Below are positions 50,732 through 59,977 of a stretch of DNA of 64,000 bases, one piece after another (within the stretch, counting starts at the first letter, position 1; the number at the start of each line of letters is the position of its first letter). A program made the position numbers and the translations under genes. A model generated the notes under the pieces. That model did not search any database. It had not been told where the DNA came from and saw only the letters and a list, made by a program, of their open reading frames with translations. This stretch comes from Chromatiaceae bacterium. Lineage in GTDB: Bacteria > Pseudomonadota > Gammaproteobacteria > Chromatiales > Chromatiaceae. The DNA lies in contig JACKMT010000001.1 of the NCBI GenBank assembly GCA_024235255.1, positions 620,001-684,000 on the forward strand, given 5' to 3'.

Positions 50732-52387
50732 ATGAACTTTCTGAGTAGATTTACGATTAAATCCCGTCTGATTGTTTTGGTCCTTTTTTCCACGCTATTG
50801 ATGTTGATCATCGGTATGCTGGGGCTTCATGCCATGCATGAGGGAGAGCAATCGCTGAAAGATGTCTATGAACAGCGGCTGATTTCGACCGGAAAACTGA
50901 GCCGGATCATCGAGATAATGCGTGAGAACCGCAATCAGTTGCTGTTTGCACTGCAGCATGAGCCGGGCTCCAAGACCGTGCAATGGCATACTCACGATGT
51001 CACGATGCATACCGAGAACGTCGCAAAGAATATTCTCACGATCACCGAGATATGGAAGCAGTACATGGCTGCCGATCTGGCGCCGGAAGAGAAGGCGCTG
51101 GCGGAAGCATTCGCAAAAAGCCGCGCTGTCTTTGTCAAGGAAGGACTCAGGCCGGTAGCGGCTGCCGTGGGTAAAGGAGAGTACCTGGAAGCCATCCGCA
51201 TTCTGCTGGAGCGGACAAACCCCACCTTCCAGGCAGCACACGATGATGTTGAAAAACTCTGGCAATATCAGCTGGATAAGGCCAAATCCGCCTTTGAAGA
51301 GGAGGTGGCGCGCAACAATCTGGTTCAGAGAGTATCCATAGCACTGATCCTGCTGAGTATGTGTCTGCTGGGATTGCTGGCATTGTTCACTATCCGTGGC
51401 ATAAGCGCGGCGGTTTACAAACTGCGAACCGCAGCGGCACAAATGGCGGCCGGCGATCTAAGGGTACGCTGCAACCATCATTCCAATGACGAACTTGGTC
51501 AGATTGCGACGGCCTTCGATCAGATGGGCGAAAAATTTCAGGCTGTTATCAGAGAGCTGACTGACTCGACAACACAGTTGGCAGCAGCAGCCGAGGAGAC
51601 ATCGGTAATCTCAAAAGATTCCAACGCTCGTATCCGTCAGCAATTGGTCGAGGCTGAACAGGTGGCAACAGCCATGAATGAAATGACGGCCACCGTACAG
51701 GATGTGGCGAAAACAGCATCGGCCGCGGACGCAGCTGCCAGCGAGGCGGATAGTAGAGCAACCGAAGGACGTGGTGTGGCTGCTCAGGCCCTGGCTGCCA
51801 CCGAGGATCTGGTCAAAGAGGTACATCAGGCAGCTGAGGTGATTCGAAATCTAGAGGCGGAAAGCGAAAGCATCGGCGCCGTGCTGGATGTGATTCGGGG
51901 CATTGCCGAGCAGACCAATCTATTGGCGTTAAATGCAGCGATAGAGGCAGCACGAGCAGGTGAGCAGGGGCGTGGCTTTGCCGTGGTGGCCGATGAAGTG
52001 CGAACTCTGGCAGGACGAACCCAGACATCCACGCTGGATATCCAACGAATGATCGAGCATTTGCAGCAGGGATCAAAAGGCGCAGCGCAGGCAATGGAGA
52101 AAGGACGGAGCAAAGCTGAGCACAGCCTGGAGCAGGTCGGGCAAGCAGATCGTGCTTTGAGCCTGATCAGCCAGGCAGTTGCGCAGATCCAGGCTATGAA
52201 CTCGCAGATAGCCACGGCGGCCGAAGAGCAGGGTGCGGTCGCCGAGGAGATCAATCAAAGTGTCGTCTCGATACGGGATCTGTCGTCCTTGTCAGCCGAT
52301 GGTGCGGAGCAGACAGCGGTGGCCAGCGAGCAGCAGGCGCGCCTTGCCGCCAATCTGCAGGGGACGGCATCCAGGTTCAAGATCTGA
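50732..52387 (+). CDS. Methyl-accepting chemotaxis protein
   Basis: 551 residues. Two membrane helices (about 12-34 and 198-220) bracket a periplasmic four-helix-bundle ligand domain of about 165 residues. HAMP follows (about 222-275, MAAGDLRVRCNHHSNDELGQ), then the signalling helices with the conserved hairpin tip (AEQTNLLALNAAIEAARAGE; GFAVVADEVRTLAGRT). No C-terminal CheR-tethering pentapeptide; the end is GTASRFKI. It transmits chemical signals to CheA/CheW. A solitary gene with its own sigma-28-like promoter. Confidence 0.95.
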   Translation: MNFLSRFTIKSRLIVLVLFSTLLMLIIGMLGLHAMHEGEQSLKDVYEQRLISTGKLSRIIEIMRENRNQLLFALQHEPGSKTVQWHTHDVTMHTENVAKNILTITEIWKQYMAADLAPEEKALAEAFAKSRAVFVKEGLRPVAAAVGKGEYLEAIRILLERTNPTFQAAHDDVEKLWQYQLDKAKSAFEEEVARNNLVQRVSIALILLSMCLLGLLALFTIRGISAAVYKLRTAAAQMAAGDLRVRCNHHSNDELGQIATAFDQMGEKFQAVIRELTDSTTQLAAAAEETSVISKDSNARIRQQLVEAEQVATAMNEMTATVQDVAKTASAADAAASEADSRATEGRGVAAQALAATEDLVKEVHQAAEVIRNLEAESESIGAVLDVIRGIAEQTNLLALNAAIEAARAGEQGRGFAVVADEVRTLAGRTQTSTLDIQRMIEHLQQGSKGAAQAMEKGRSKAEHSLEQVGQADRALSLISQAVAQIQAMNSQIATAAEEQGAVAEEINQSVVSIRDLSSLSADGAEQTAVASEQQARLAANLQGTASRFKI

Positions 52388-52703
52388 CCAGGAGATAATT
52401 AAAGCGCGTCAGGCAACAGCAGTGGCGGGCAGCATCAAGCGCAACATGAATTGATCTCTTTTAGATAAAAAAGACGATCGGGCAATATCTTATCCAGGTA
52501 TCACAAGCTATGCTTGTCGCCAGTTTTCCACCATATTGGGATGCCGGCCTGCACCGGCAAGATGGCCCCTTGTATATACAGATCCCGAGATTGGGTTGTT
52601 GAACATGCGCGCTCAACAAGCGAGGAATGATTATCGGGAAAACCCAGAGCAGCTGGTAAAGTCACAGTTTGACGACTGCCCGTTGCAGTGAATAAATGCG
52701 CCA
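52388..52703. other. Intergenic stretch with no supported gene
   Basis: Between the chemoreceptor and the tag gene, which converge. A 67-codon minus-strand frame (52501-52704) has no family match and a hydrophilic, unstructured look; I do not count it. No clear terminator hairpin was found. Confidence 0.4.
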
Positions 52704-53318
52704 TTAGTCAGCGCATGGACGCTTGAAGTTCGTGCGTGCGTGCTCCACTTCAGCTCTGATAATGCAACCCTCCGTATGATCGTTGATCAGTCCCATGGCC
52801 TGCATAAAAGCATATGCCGTGGTCGGGCCGACAAATTTCCAACCGCGCTTTTTCAGCTCTCTCGACAATTCAGTCGACGCCGCTGAAGTCGAAACGGACT
52901 GCGGCTTGGCGAGTTGTTTCGGGTCCGGTTCGTATTGCCAGATAAAAACTGCCAGCGAGCCGACCTCTTTAACGAGTTCACGTGCACGTGCGGCATTATT
53001 GATGACCGCCTCGATTTTGCCGCGGTGGCGTACGATCCCTTCATCTTTGAGCAGCCGATCAACGTCGCGTTGAGTGAAGCGCGCTACGCTGTCGAAATCA
53101 AAATTGCAGAATGCGGCACGGAAATTATCGCGTTTGGCAAGAATAGTTCGCCAGCTCAGTCCGGACTGGAAGCTCTCCAGGCTCAGTTTCTCGAACAGGC
53201 GGCGATCATCGTCCACCGGGAAACCCCATTCGGAATCGTGGTACGGGAGAAACTCCGGCGCTGCGTTGCACCAGCTGCAGCGTGGTTTGCCATCCGGACC
53301 CACTATCGTTGAATTCAT
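52704..53318 (-). CDS. tag: DNA-3-methyladenine glycosylase I
   Basis: 204 residues, near the usual 185-195. Family motifs: RCSWCNAAPEFLPYHDSEWG (zinc ligands C14 and H27), LESFQSGLSWRTILAKR with the catalytic Glu (E48), FVGPTTAYAFMQAMGLINDH, and the C-terminal zinc pair H181/C185. It removes 3-methyladenine from alkylated DNA in base-excision repair. It stands alone between the chemoreceptor and the TRAP operon; no Ada-type regulator is near. Confidence 0.95.
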   Translation of the reverse strand: MNSTIVGPDGKPRCSWCNAAPEFLPYHDSEWGFPVDDDRRLFEKLSLESFQSGLSWRTILAKRDNFRAAFCNFDFDSVARFTQRDVDRLLKDEGIVRHRGKIEAVINNAARARELVKEVGSLAVFIWQYEPDPKQLAKPQSVSTSAASTELSRELKKRGWKFVGPTTAYAFMQAMGLINDHTEGCIIRAEVEHARTNFKRPCAD

Positions 53319-53509
53319 TCAGCTATTGTCCTTGGGTTGAAGAAGTATCTCACTGCCAACAATTCCGATGAAAAAGCAAAGCTCCGTTTTTCGCCTCACC
53401 CTGACTAACAGTGGCACAGATTCCGATACCCAACTGTCACCCCACAGTGGTGCAAAGTACCGGCCTGACAAAGCGTGGGCTCGGCCAGTGGCAAAACGGA
53501 TGAAGTTTT

Positions 53510-54871
53510 TCAATATGCCACACTCGGCAGCCAGGTGACGATCGGCGGCCAGAACATGATGATCAACAATCCCAGCAGCTGCAGCATGATGAAGGGTGCC
53601 ACACCTTTGTAGATGTGTTTAACCGATATCTCGGGCGGGCAGACGCCCTTGATGTAAAACAGCGCAAAACCAACCGGCGGCGTCAGGAACGAGGTCTGCA
53701 GGCAGACCGCGAACATAATGGTAAACCAGACCAGGTCAAAACCCAGACCCTGCATCACCGGCGCCACCAAAGGTAATACGATCAGGGTTATCTCAACCCA
53801 ATCGAGGAAGAAACCAAGCAGAAAGGTCACCAGCAGCACCACGATCAGAACACCGTTGGCGCCTATATCCAAACCCAGCAGGGTCTCTTCGATCACCTGG
53901 TCGCCGCCGAGACCGCGCAGCACCACCGAGAATGCGGTGGCACCGAGAAATATCGCAAAGATAAAAGCGGACGTCTTGGTGGTCTGCTCCAGTGAATCCC
54001 TGAGCACCGCCCAACTGAGCCGCCGGTTTATCAGCGCCAACAGCATGGCACCTGCAGCCCCTACTCCCGACGCTTCGGTCGGTGTGGCAATACCGAAAAA
54101 GATCGATCCCAGTACAGCGAGAATCAGAAAAACCGTCGGCAATATCGCCTTGAATACCGCGTAGAGAACAGCCGGCGTGATCGGTTCGACGCTTTTCGGC
54201 ACCGGGGCGGCTGTCGGCTTTATCCAGGCGTAACCCAGAATGTACACAATATACAGCACAGCCAGCAGAAACCCTGGGAAGAACGCGCCCATGAATAGAT
54301 CTCCAACCGAGGCGTTTGGGTTGGCCAGCCGGTCAGCCATCAGCACCAGCATGATGGAGGGCGGGATCAGGATGCCCAGCGTGCCTACCGAACAGGCGGT
54401 ACCCACCGCCAGCGATTTGTCGTACTTACTCTCCAGCATCACCGGCAGCGAGAGCATTCCCAGCAGCACCACGGAAGCGCCGATGATGCCGGTGCTTGCC
54501 GCCAGCAGCACCCCGATAATCACTACCGTGATGGCATAACCGCCGCGCACGCCGCCAAATAGCTTCACCATATTTTTCATCAGCCGCTCGGCCACGCCGG
54601 AGCGGTCCAGCATGATCCCCATGAAGATAAACATGGGCAGTGCAACCAGGGTTTCCCGCGCCACGATGTCCCACACGCGTTCCGGAAAGAGCGAAACGCT
54701 ACTGTGCCAGGTGAACCAGATGTCGGCACCGAAATACTCCACCGCAACGACACCGATAAGACCCCAGATTATCGCCGTACCGCCCAATACCCAGGCTACC
54801 GGATAGCCTGTGAACAGTAATCCGACAAAGGTCAGGAACATGCCGATGACCATCATTTCTTCGAGTGACAT
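53510..54871 (-). CDS. TRAP transporter large membrane subunit (DctM family)
   Basis: 453 residues from ATG 54871 (GGAGA upstream; longer frame rejected). About 12 hydrophobic segments, with the family signatures PMFIFMGIMLDRSG, AASTGIIGASVVLLGML, GTLGILIPPSIMLVLMADR and LLLVTFLLGFFLDWVEITLIV-like stretches. It is the sodium-coupled transport channel of a tripartite transporter. 16 nt after dctQ. Together with the binding protein and the adjoining Dld-type dehydrogenase it probably imports lactate or a related 2-hydroxy or 2-keto acid. Confidence 0.92.
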   Translation of the reverse strand: MSLEEMMVIGMFLTFVGLLFTGYPVAWVLGGTAIIWGLIGVVAVEYFGADIWFTWHSSVSLFPERVWDIVARETLVALPMFIFMGIMLDRSGVAERLMKNMVKLFGGVRGGYAITVVIIGVLLAASTGIIGASVVLLGMLSLPVMLESKYDKSLAVGTACSVGTLGILIPPSIMLVLMADRLANPNASVGDLFMGAFFPGFLLAVLYIVYILGYAWIKPTAAPVPKSVEPITPAVLYAVFKAILPTVFLILAVLGSIFFGIATPTEASGVGAAGAMLLALINRRLSWAVLRDSLEQTTKTSAFIFAIFLGATAFSVVLRGLGGDQVIEETLLGLDIGANGVLIVVLLVTFLLGFFLDWVEITLIVLPLVAPVMQGLGFDLVWFTIMFAVCLQTSFLTPPVGFALFYIKGVCPPEISVKHIYKGVAPFIMLQLLGLLIIMFWPPIVTWLPSVAY

Positions 54872-54887
54872 GGGGCTTCTCCGGTGG

Positions 54888-55517
54888 TTATTTTTGTTGT
54901 GGAGGAGTGAATTCGATGTCTTTGACAAACGGATCGACGTGCAGCGGTGCAGGACGGCCGAACAGCTGCGCCGCGGATTTCAGCAGTCTGGCAAAGGCAG
55001 CGCCGATCAGCAGCAACAGTGACAGCGGAAGAAAAAATTTCAATGCCCAGCGCGCGGGAAGCCCGTCGGGCGCCTGAGAACGCTCACCCAATTCGAACGC
55101 CTGCCAGAAGTACGCTATCGAGTCCCACAAAAAGACGCAAAGAAACGGCAGCAGCAGCAGCAGAATGCCGAAAAACTCGACCCATGCCTTGGTCCTGGGG
55201 CTGAACATCTCATGTAAAACATCGACCCGCACATGGTCATCGTGCACCAAAGCGTAGGAGAGGCCAACCAGCCAGGCAGCGCCATAGATGTGCCAGGTAA
55301 TCTCCTCCAGCATAATGGAGCCCTGACCGAAGGCATAGCGCATAATCACGCTAAGTAGGATGACCGCCATCACCGCCAGCCACAACCACGAGGCCCAGCT
55401 GCCGATGCGATCGAGCAGACGGTCGAGAAACAGCGATGTCCGCGTGGTCGGCAGGTGCAGATGGTGAGATAAATCGGGCATGTGGCTCATGCTCTGTTCG
55501 GATTCTGATTCGGCCAT
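54888..55517 (-). CDS. TRAP transporter small membrane subunit (DctQ family)
   Basis: 209 residues from ATG 55517 (GGAGG five bases upstream); an ATG four codons earlier is possible. Four hydrophobic segments, EITWHIYGAAWLVGLSYALV and DDHVRVDVLHEMFSPRTKAW, are typical of DctQ. The N-terminal cytoplasmic tail (about 30 residues, His/Thr-rich) is longer than usual. It links the binding protein to DctM. Confidence 0.9.
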   Translation of the reverse strand: MAESESEQSMSHMPDLSHHLHLPTTRTSLFLDRLLDRIGSWASWLWLAVMAVILLSVIMRYAFGQGSIMLEEITWHIYGAAWLVGLSYALVHDDHVRVDVLHEMFSPRTKAWVEFFGILLLLLPFLCVFLWDSIAYFWQAFELGERSQAPDGLPARWALKFFLPLSLLLLIGAAFARLLKSAAQLFGRPAPLHVDPFVKDIEFTPPQQK

Positions 55518-55604
55518 GGCGTCCTCCATTGGGTCTGATACCGATGCTGAAACCCTGCCCGGCGGCAGGCGCAGGGTCCGGCCGCCGGGTGAGGATACCT
55601 AATG

Positions 55605-56684
55605 TTACATGTCTGACGGAAGGTAACCCAGGTCTTCCCACAGGCGGTACTGACTCTGAAACGCCTGCTGGCTCTCGTAGACGCGTTTGAAGTCGGCATC
55701 GTTCGCTGACTCTTCGGCCAGCACCTCCTCGGTGATACCCTTCAATTTGGCCAGAATCTCGCGCGGCAACTTCTGTGCGCTCACTCCCTTCTCGGCAAAA
55801 CCGGCGATCACCGCGCCCTGCTGGTATTCGCTTTCCGCCAGACCCTTGACCACTGCGGCCATGCAGACGTTGCGCACCAAAGCCTTGCTGTCCTCACCCA
55901 GTCCATCCCAGATACCCTGGTTGATCAACATGTACTGCGCGGTAAAAGGCTGGTGCCAGCCGGGGAACAGGTTGAATTTCACCACTTTGTCGAAACCAAG
56001 CGTTTGGTCAATAACCGGCAGCGAGAATTCGGTGGCATCGATGGTTCCCTTCTCCAATGCCTGGAACAGTTCGCCGCCCGGCATCATCGTAACCGAGGCG
56101 CCAAGCTTCTGGATCACCTTACCGCCGAGACCGGCAAAACGAATCTTCAGCCCCTCATAGTCTTTCAGACTTTCCAATGGCTTTTTGTACCAGCCGGCGG
56201 TTTCCGGTCCGATGATGCCACACAGCTCGCCATGCACCTTAAAGCCTTTGTTGGCATAGACCTCCTGCAGCATGCCATGCCCGCCGCCTTCATAGTACCA
56301 GGCCATGAAGGCCCAAGGCTTGAGGCCGAACGGCACCGCTGCGAACAGCGGCACAGCCGCGACCTTGCCCTGGTCGTAGCCGATCCAGGTGTAGCCGGCC
56401 TCGGTCTTGCCATCGCTTACCGCTGCCAGAATGTCAAACGCCGGTACCAGTTTACCGGGCTCATACACGCGCACCTCCATGGCACCGCCGCTGGCCAGCT
56501 TCAGCTGCTCAGCAGCGTACTGCGCAGGTGCACCCAATGCCGGCAGGGTGGATGGGAAGGCAATCGGCATGCGCCAGCGTACTTTGTCGGCGGCCAGCGC
56601 CGAAACGGGGCTCAACACAGCTCCCGCTATCGCGGCGGTTGCCGCCACAGTGACCAGCTTTTTCATCTGTTTTTTCAAGTTCAT
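55605..56684 (-). CDS. TRAP transporter periplasmic binding protein (lactate/2-keto acid group likely)
   Basis: 359 residues from ATG 56684 (GAGGAG six bases upstream). Signal peptide to about residue 31 (ALAADKVRWRMP). DctP fold: KIRFAGLGGKVIQKLGASVT (the conserved Arg that grips the carboxylate), ATEFSLPVIDQTLGF and FNLFPGWHQP, the last typical of the monocarboxylate/2-oxo-acid binding group (TakP, lactate-binding TTHA0766). Directly downstream of the Dld-type gene on the same strand, so its cargo is probably lactate or a relative. Not proven. Confidence 0.88.
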   Translation of the reverse strand: MNLKKQMKKLVTVAATAAIAGAVLSPVSALAADKVRWRMPIAFPSTLPALGAPAQYAAEQLKLASGGAMEVRVYEPGKLVPAFDILAAVSDGKTEAGYTWIGYDQGKVAAVPLFAAVPFGLKPWAFMAWYYEGGGHGMLQEVYANKGFKVHGELCGIIGPETAGWYKKPLESLKDYEGLKIRFAGLGGKVIQKLGASVTMMPGGELFQALEKGTIDATEFSLPVIDQTLGFDKVVKFNLFPGWHQPFTAQYMLINQGIWDGLGEDSKALVRNVCMAAVVKGLAESEYQQGAVIAGFAEKGVSAQKLPREILAKLKGITEEVLAEESANDADFKRVYESQQAFQSQYRLWEDLGYLPSDM

Positions 56685-56770
56685 ACTCTGCTCCTCTTTA
56701 TGGTGGTTAAACACTTACACGGCCGGCAAATACCGGCTCTCATTCTTGACTGCACTGTTTCAGATACAAA

Positions 56771-59599
56771 CTACGCCGACTCACAACACTCGTCCACCAG
56801 GTAGACGATTGACTGATAGGGAATACCGCTGTGCTGGGATAACCCGATCTCGCAGGTTCGGCTGTTGGAGACACCGAAGCTGCAGCCTTCGGGTATCTGG
56901 GATGCAAGCTTGCGCAGCGCCGATGCATTCAGTTCCGGTCGGGTGAACCCCTTGTCTCCGGCAAAGCCGCAGCAACCTCGCTCTTCCGGCACGAAAACCT
57001 GTTTTGCACACGTTTTGGCCAGATTCAGCATACTTTTATCGAGACCCATCTTGTGGCTGCTGCAGGTGACGTGCAACGCTACCGCATCCCGCTGCCGCAC
57101 CACCTTGAGATGCGGCAGCACAAACTCGCTGATAAAACCCACTGGTTCAAAAAATCGCAATGGCTTTTGCATGCCTTCGATCATGCGATAGGTGCAGGGG
57201 CTGGTATCGCAGAGCACCGGGTAGTGGCCCTGCCTGCTGGCGCTCCACAATCTCTCTTCGAGCTGTTGCAGGCTATCGTTGGCCTGCTCCGGCAGACCCT
57301 TGCTGGCCAACGGCATACCGCAACACAGCCCGTCCACCGGAGCAGGAATAATCACTTCAAACCCGCCTTTGTCGAGCAGCGACTGCATCCGCCGGTGCAG
57401 CGCATCCTGGTGCGGGGCAGTTTTATCGGGCGCCATGGTGCGGCTGACGCAGCTTGGAAAATAAACCACTTTCCTGCTTTCACCCCGCTTTCCGGAAGGT
57501 ATGACCTGCACCTTGGCAGCGGCTCGAGGCATGGCCGGGGTCCAGAGCGGCAGACGTTCACCGCTGATTTTTCTGAGAGATCTGCTGATCCGGCTCAGAT
57601 TGCGATCCCCTAGCAGATGCTGCGCGGCGCCGGCCAGACGCAGACCGGTCCGCGTCAGCTTTTCCACCGTGGAAAAGTTCCGATTGACCCAGGTAGCCAC
57701 GCGTTGCGCGCGTTTGCCCTGTTGCTGTTGGCGGAGCTTTTTGACCAGCCGGCCGGTATCTATCCCGACCGGACAGCGCAGTGCGCAGAGCCCGTCCGCC
57801 GCACAGGTTTCCAGTCCCTGATATTCGAAGCTATCCCGAAAAGCCTGCCATCGACGGCTATCGGATCCATCCGCCTGAAGGCGGCAGATCTCCCGCCAGG
57901 AGATGATTCGCTGCCGTGGGGTGAGGGTCAGGTCGCGCGAAGGACAGACCGCTTCGCAGAAGCCGCATTCGATGCACTTGTCTACCAGCTCATCGGCAGC
58001 CGGCAACGGCTTCAGGTTCTTCAGATGGATATCTGCGTCTGTATTTAGCAGAACTCCGGGATTGAGTAGATTCTCCGGATCGAGCAGCCGCTTCAGCTGC
58101 CACATCAAAGCATACGCCTCGCTGCCCCACTCCATCTCCACGAACGGCGCCATATTGCGGCCGGTGCCGTGCTCGGCTTTCAGCGATCCGGCGAACTCAT
58201 CCACCACCATATGGCAGATTTCGTCCATCAGTCCTTCATAGCGCATGATCTCCTTGTGGCTACTGAAGTCCTGGGTGAACACGAAGTGCAGATTCCCCTC
58301 CAGCGCGTGACCGAAGATCAGCGCCTCGTGGTAGTTGTACTTTTTAAACAGCAACTGCAGTTCGCGCACCGCCGCTGCCAGCTCGGGCACCGGAAAAGCG
58401 ACATCTTCGATGATCACGGTAGTGCCGGTCGCTCTGACCGCGCCCACTGCCGGAAACAATCCCTTGCGAATATTCCATAAAGATTGGTACTCGGCCGGAT
58501 CAAACGTGAATTTGGCAGGTTCCACCAGTTCGATGCCATCCAACGTCCGTAGAATCTCTGCCACCTGCTGCTGCAATTGTGCCCGGTCTGCAGCGCGGGC
58601 ATCCACCAGCAGCGCGGCAACCTCCGCACCCAGCCGGCTCAGATACGCCGGCATGCCCGCCGCTCCCTCGACCGAATGCAGTGCCGCCCGGTCCATCAGC
58701 TCCACCGCGGTTACCGGTGCCGGTTTCAGTGCCGCTACCGCGCGGCAGGCGGTCTCAATATCAGGAAACAGGATAAGTGCTGTTGCTTTGCAGGGGTGAT
58801 CCGGCACCGTGCGGTAGCTGATCTCAGAGATGAAGCCTAAGGTTCCCTCGGAGCCGATCATCAGGTGCTGCAGGATATCCAGCGGATCCTCGAAGTCCAC
58901 CAGCGCGTTAAGACTGTAGCCAGTGGTATTCTTTAGCCGGTACTTATGCCTGATGCGCGCAGCCAGCTCGCTGTTGGCGCGGGTACGCTCGCCAAGTTCC
59001 GCCAGCTGTTTCAGCAGCCCACCGTGGCTGACGCTGAACGCCTTCACGCTCTCGCTCTGACGGGTATCCACCAGGCTCCCGTCAGCCAGGATCAGACGCA
59101 TCCCAGCCAGGGTGTGGTAGCTGTTCTGTGCGGTTCCACAGCACATACCGCTGGCATTGTTGGCGGCTATACCGCCGATCTTTGCCGCATTGATCGATGC
59201 AGGATCCGGACCGATCTTACGCCCGTGTGATGCCAGATATTCGTTTGCCTGTGCGCCGATCACACCGGGCTGCAAGCTGATTACACCGGCATCTTCATCG
59301 ATTGTATGCCCGCACCAACCCTCTCCCGACAACATCAGCAGTACCGAGTCGGTGATCGCTTGGCCGGAGAGGCTGGTGCCCGCGGCTCTGAAGGTGACCG
59401 GCACCTGACGTTTCCCTGCCTGCAGGATAATGCGCTGCATCTCCCGCTCATCATTCACCTTGACCACCAATTGCGGGATCAGGCGATAGAAACTGGCGTC
59501 CGACCCGTAAGCCAGCGTGTGTAATGGATCGTCGATCAGGCGACCCGCGGGGATAAAAGCGGTTAGGTCTTGCTTCAGGATTTGGCAGGCGTCCTGCAT
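56771..59599 (-). CDS. FAD/iron-sulfur D-lactate dehydrogenase-type oxidoreductase (Dld-II/GlcD-GlcF fusion)
   Basis: 942 residues from ATG 59599; a TTG four codons earlier is possible. The first half is an FAD-binding type 4 oxidase (about 35-480; FRAAGTSLSGQAITDSVLLM, ASINAAKIGGIAANNASGMC). Then come a ferredoxin-like segment (CIECGFCEAVCPSRDLTLTP; second cluster CALRCPVGIDTG) and two CCG domains (GLCCGMPLASKG, ERGCCGFAGDKGF) as in GlcF/GlpC. This is the membrane-associated, quinone-linked D-2-hydroxyacid dehydrogenase layout. It should oxidise D-lactate (or a related acid) to pyruvate. Followed by the TRAP genes, divergent from the regulator and lutABC. Confidence 0.92.
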   Translation of the reverse strand: MQDACQILKQDLTAFIPAGRLIDDPLHTLAYGSDASFYRLIPQLVVKVNDEREMQRIILQAGKRQVPVTFRAAGTSLSGQAITDSVLLMLSGEGWCGHTIDEDAGVISLQPGVIGAQANEYLASHGRKIGPDPASINAAKIGGIAANNASGMCCGTAQNSYHTLAGMRLILADGSLVDTRQSESVKAFSVSHGGLLKQLAELGERTRANSELAARIRHKYRLKNTTGYSLNALVDFEDPLDILQHLMIGSEGTLGFISEISYRTVPDHPCKATALILFPDIETACRAVAALKPAPVTAVELMDRAALHSVEGAAGMPAYLSRLGAEVAALLVDARAADRAQLQQQVAEILRTLDGIELVEPAKFTFDPAEYQSLWNIRKGLFPAVGAVRATGTTVIIEDVAFPVPELAAAVRELQLLFKKYNYHEALIFGHALEGNLHFVFTQDFSSHKEIMRYEGLMDEICHMVVDEFAGSLKAEHGTGRNMAPFVEMEWGSEAYALMWQLKRLLDPENLLNPGVLLNTDADIHLKNLKPLPAADELVDKCIECGFCEAVCPSRDLTLTPRQRIISWREICRLQADGSDSRRWQAFRDSFEYQGLETCAADGLCALRCPVGIDTGRLVKKLRQQQQGKRAQRVATWVNRNFSTVEKLTRTGLRLAGAAQHLLGDRNLSRISRSLRKISGERLPLWTPAMPRAAAKVQVIPSGKRGESRKVVYFPSCVSRTMAPDKTAPHQDALHRRMQSLLDKGGFEVIIPAPVDGLCCGMPLASKGLPEQANDSLQQLEERLWSASRQGHYPVLCDTSPCTYRMIEGMQKPLRFFEPVGFISEFVLPHLKVVRQRDAVALHVTCSSHKMGLDKSMLNLAKTCAKQVFVPEERGCCGFAGDKGFTRPELNASALRKLASQIPEGCSFGVSNSRTCEIGLSQHSGIPYQSIVYLVDECCESA

Positions 59600-59773
59600 A
59601 ACTTTGAGCAACCTTGGTCAGCAAGGATATCCAGCTAAGATCAGGGCGGGATATCAGGAAAAAGTGCCCTTTGACGCAATCGTGCGGGACTCAGACACGC
59701 CGGATTAAGCCATGGCGACCGCATCAAAGTTACCGAGTGTGCATCTACAAACTTGTTGCCCGCCAAAGTAGAA

Positions 59774-59806
59774 AATTGGTCAGGCCAGAATATTTTTAGA
59801 CCAATT
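59774..59806. promoter_or_regulatory. FadR-family operator half-sites over the dld promoter
   Basis: AATTGGTC (59774-59781) and GACCAATT (59799-59806) are perfect inverted 8-mers with 17 bases between. They flank the -10 region and the presumed start of the dld promoter. Each could be the better half of its own site, e.g. TTGGTCAGGCCA. FadR-subfamily regulators such as LldR and PdhR bind TTGGT-N3-ACCAA. Confidence 0.6.
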
Positions 59807-59821
59807 CGATGTCCCTGTCAA
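59793..59821 (-). promoter_or_regulatory. Sigma-70 promoter of the dld-TRAP operon
   Basis: Minus-strand -35 TTGACA (59816-59821, perfect), 17-nt spacer, -10 TAAAAA (59793-59798). It overlaps both operator half-sites, the arrangement expected for repression. The leader to the ATG at 59599 is about 190 nt. Confidence 0.6.
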
Positions 59822-59955
59822 GTACCGTAATACCCCGAAAAAGAGGCGTTTTATTATCGAATAAACGCACATATATCCTATACATTGCTAATTCTTAGTG
59901 CTTTAATCAGATAAATCTTCCATTTTTATTTTTTTCGGTCTAGACTTTACGAAAA

Positions 59956-59968
59956 TTGGTAATACCAA
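59956..59968. promoter_or_regulatory. FadR-family operator before the regulator gene
   Basis: TTGGTAATACCAA is a 13-nt near-perfect palindrome of the TTGGT-N3-ACCAA type, ending nine bases before the regulator start. It overlaps the probable transcription start or ribosome landing area, consistent with autorepression. The SD next to it (AAGGA) is unusually close to the ATG (two bases). Confidence 0.75.
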
Positions 59969-59977
59969 AAAAGGATT

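Noticed and set aside
52501..52704. 67-codon minus-strand frame downstream of tag
   Set aside because: No motif or SD; likely chance frame in a convergent gap.
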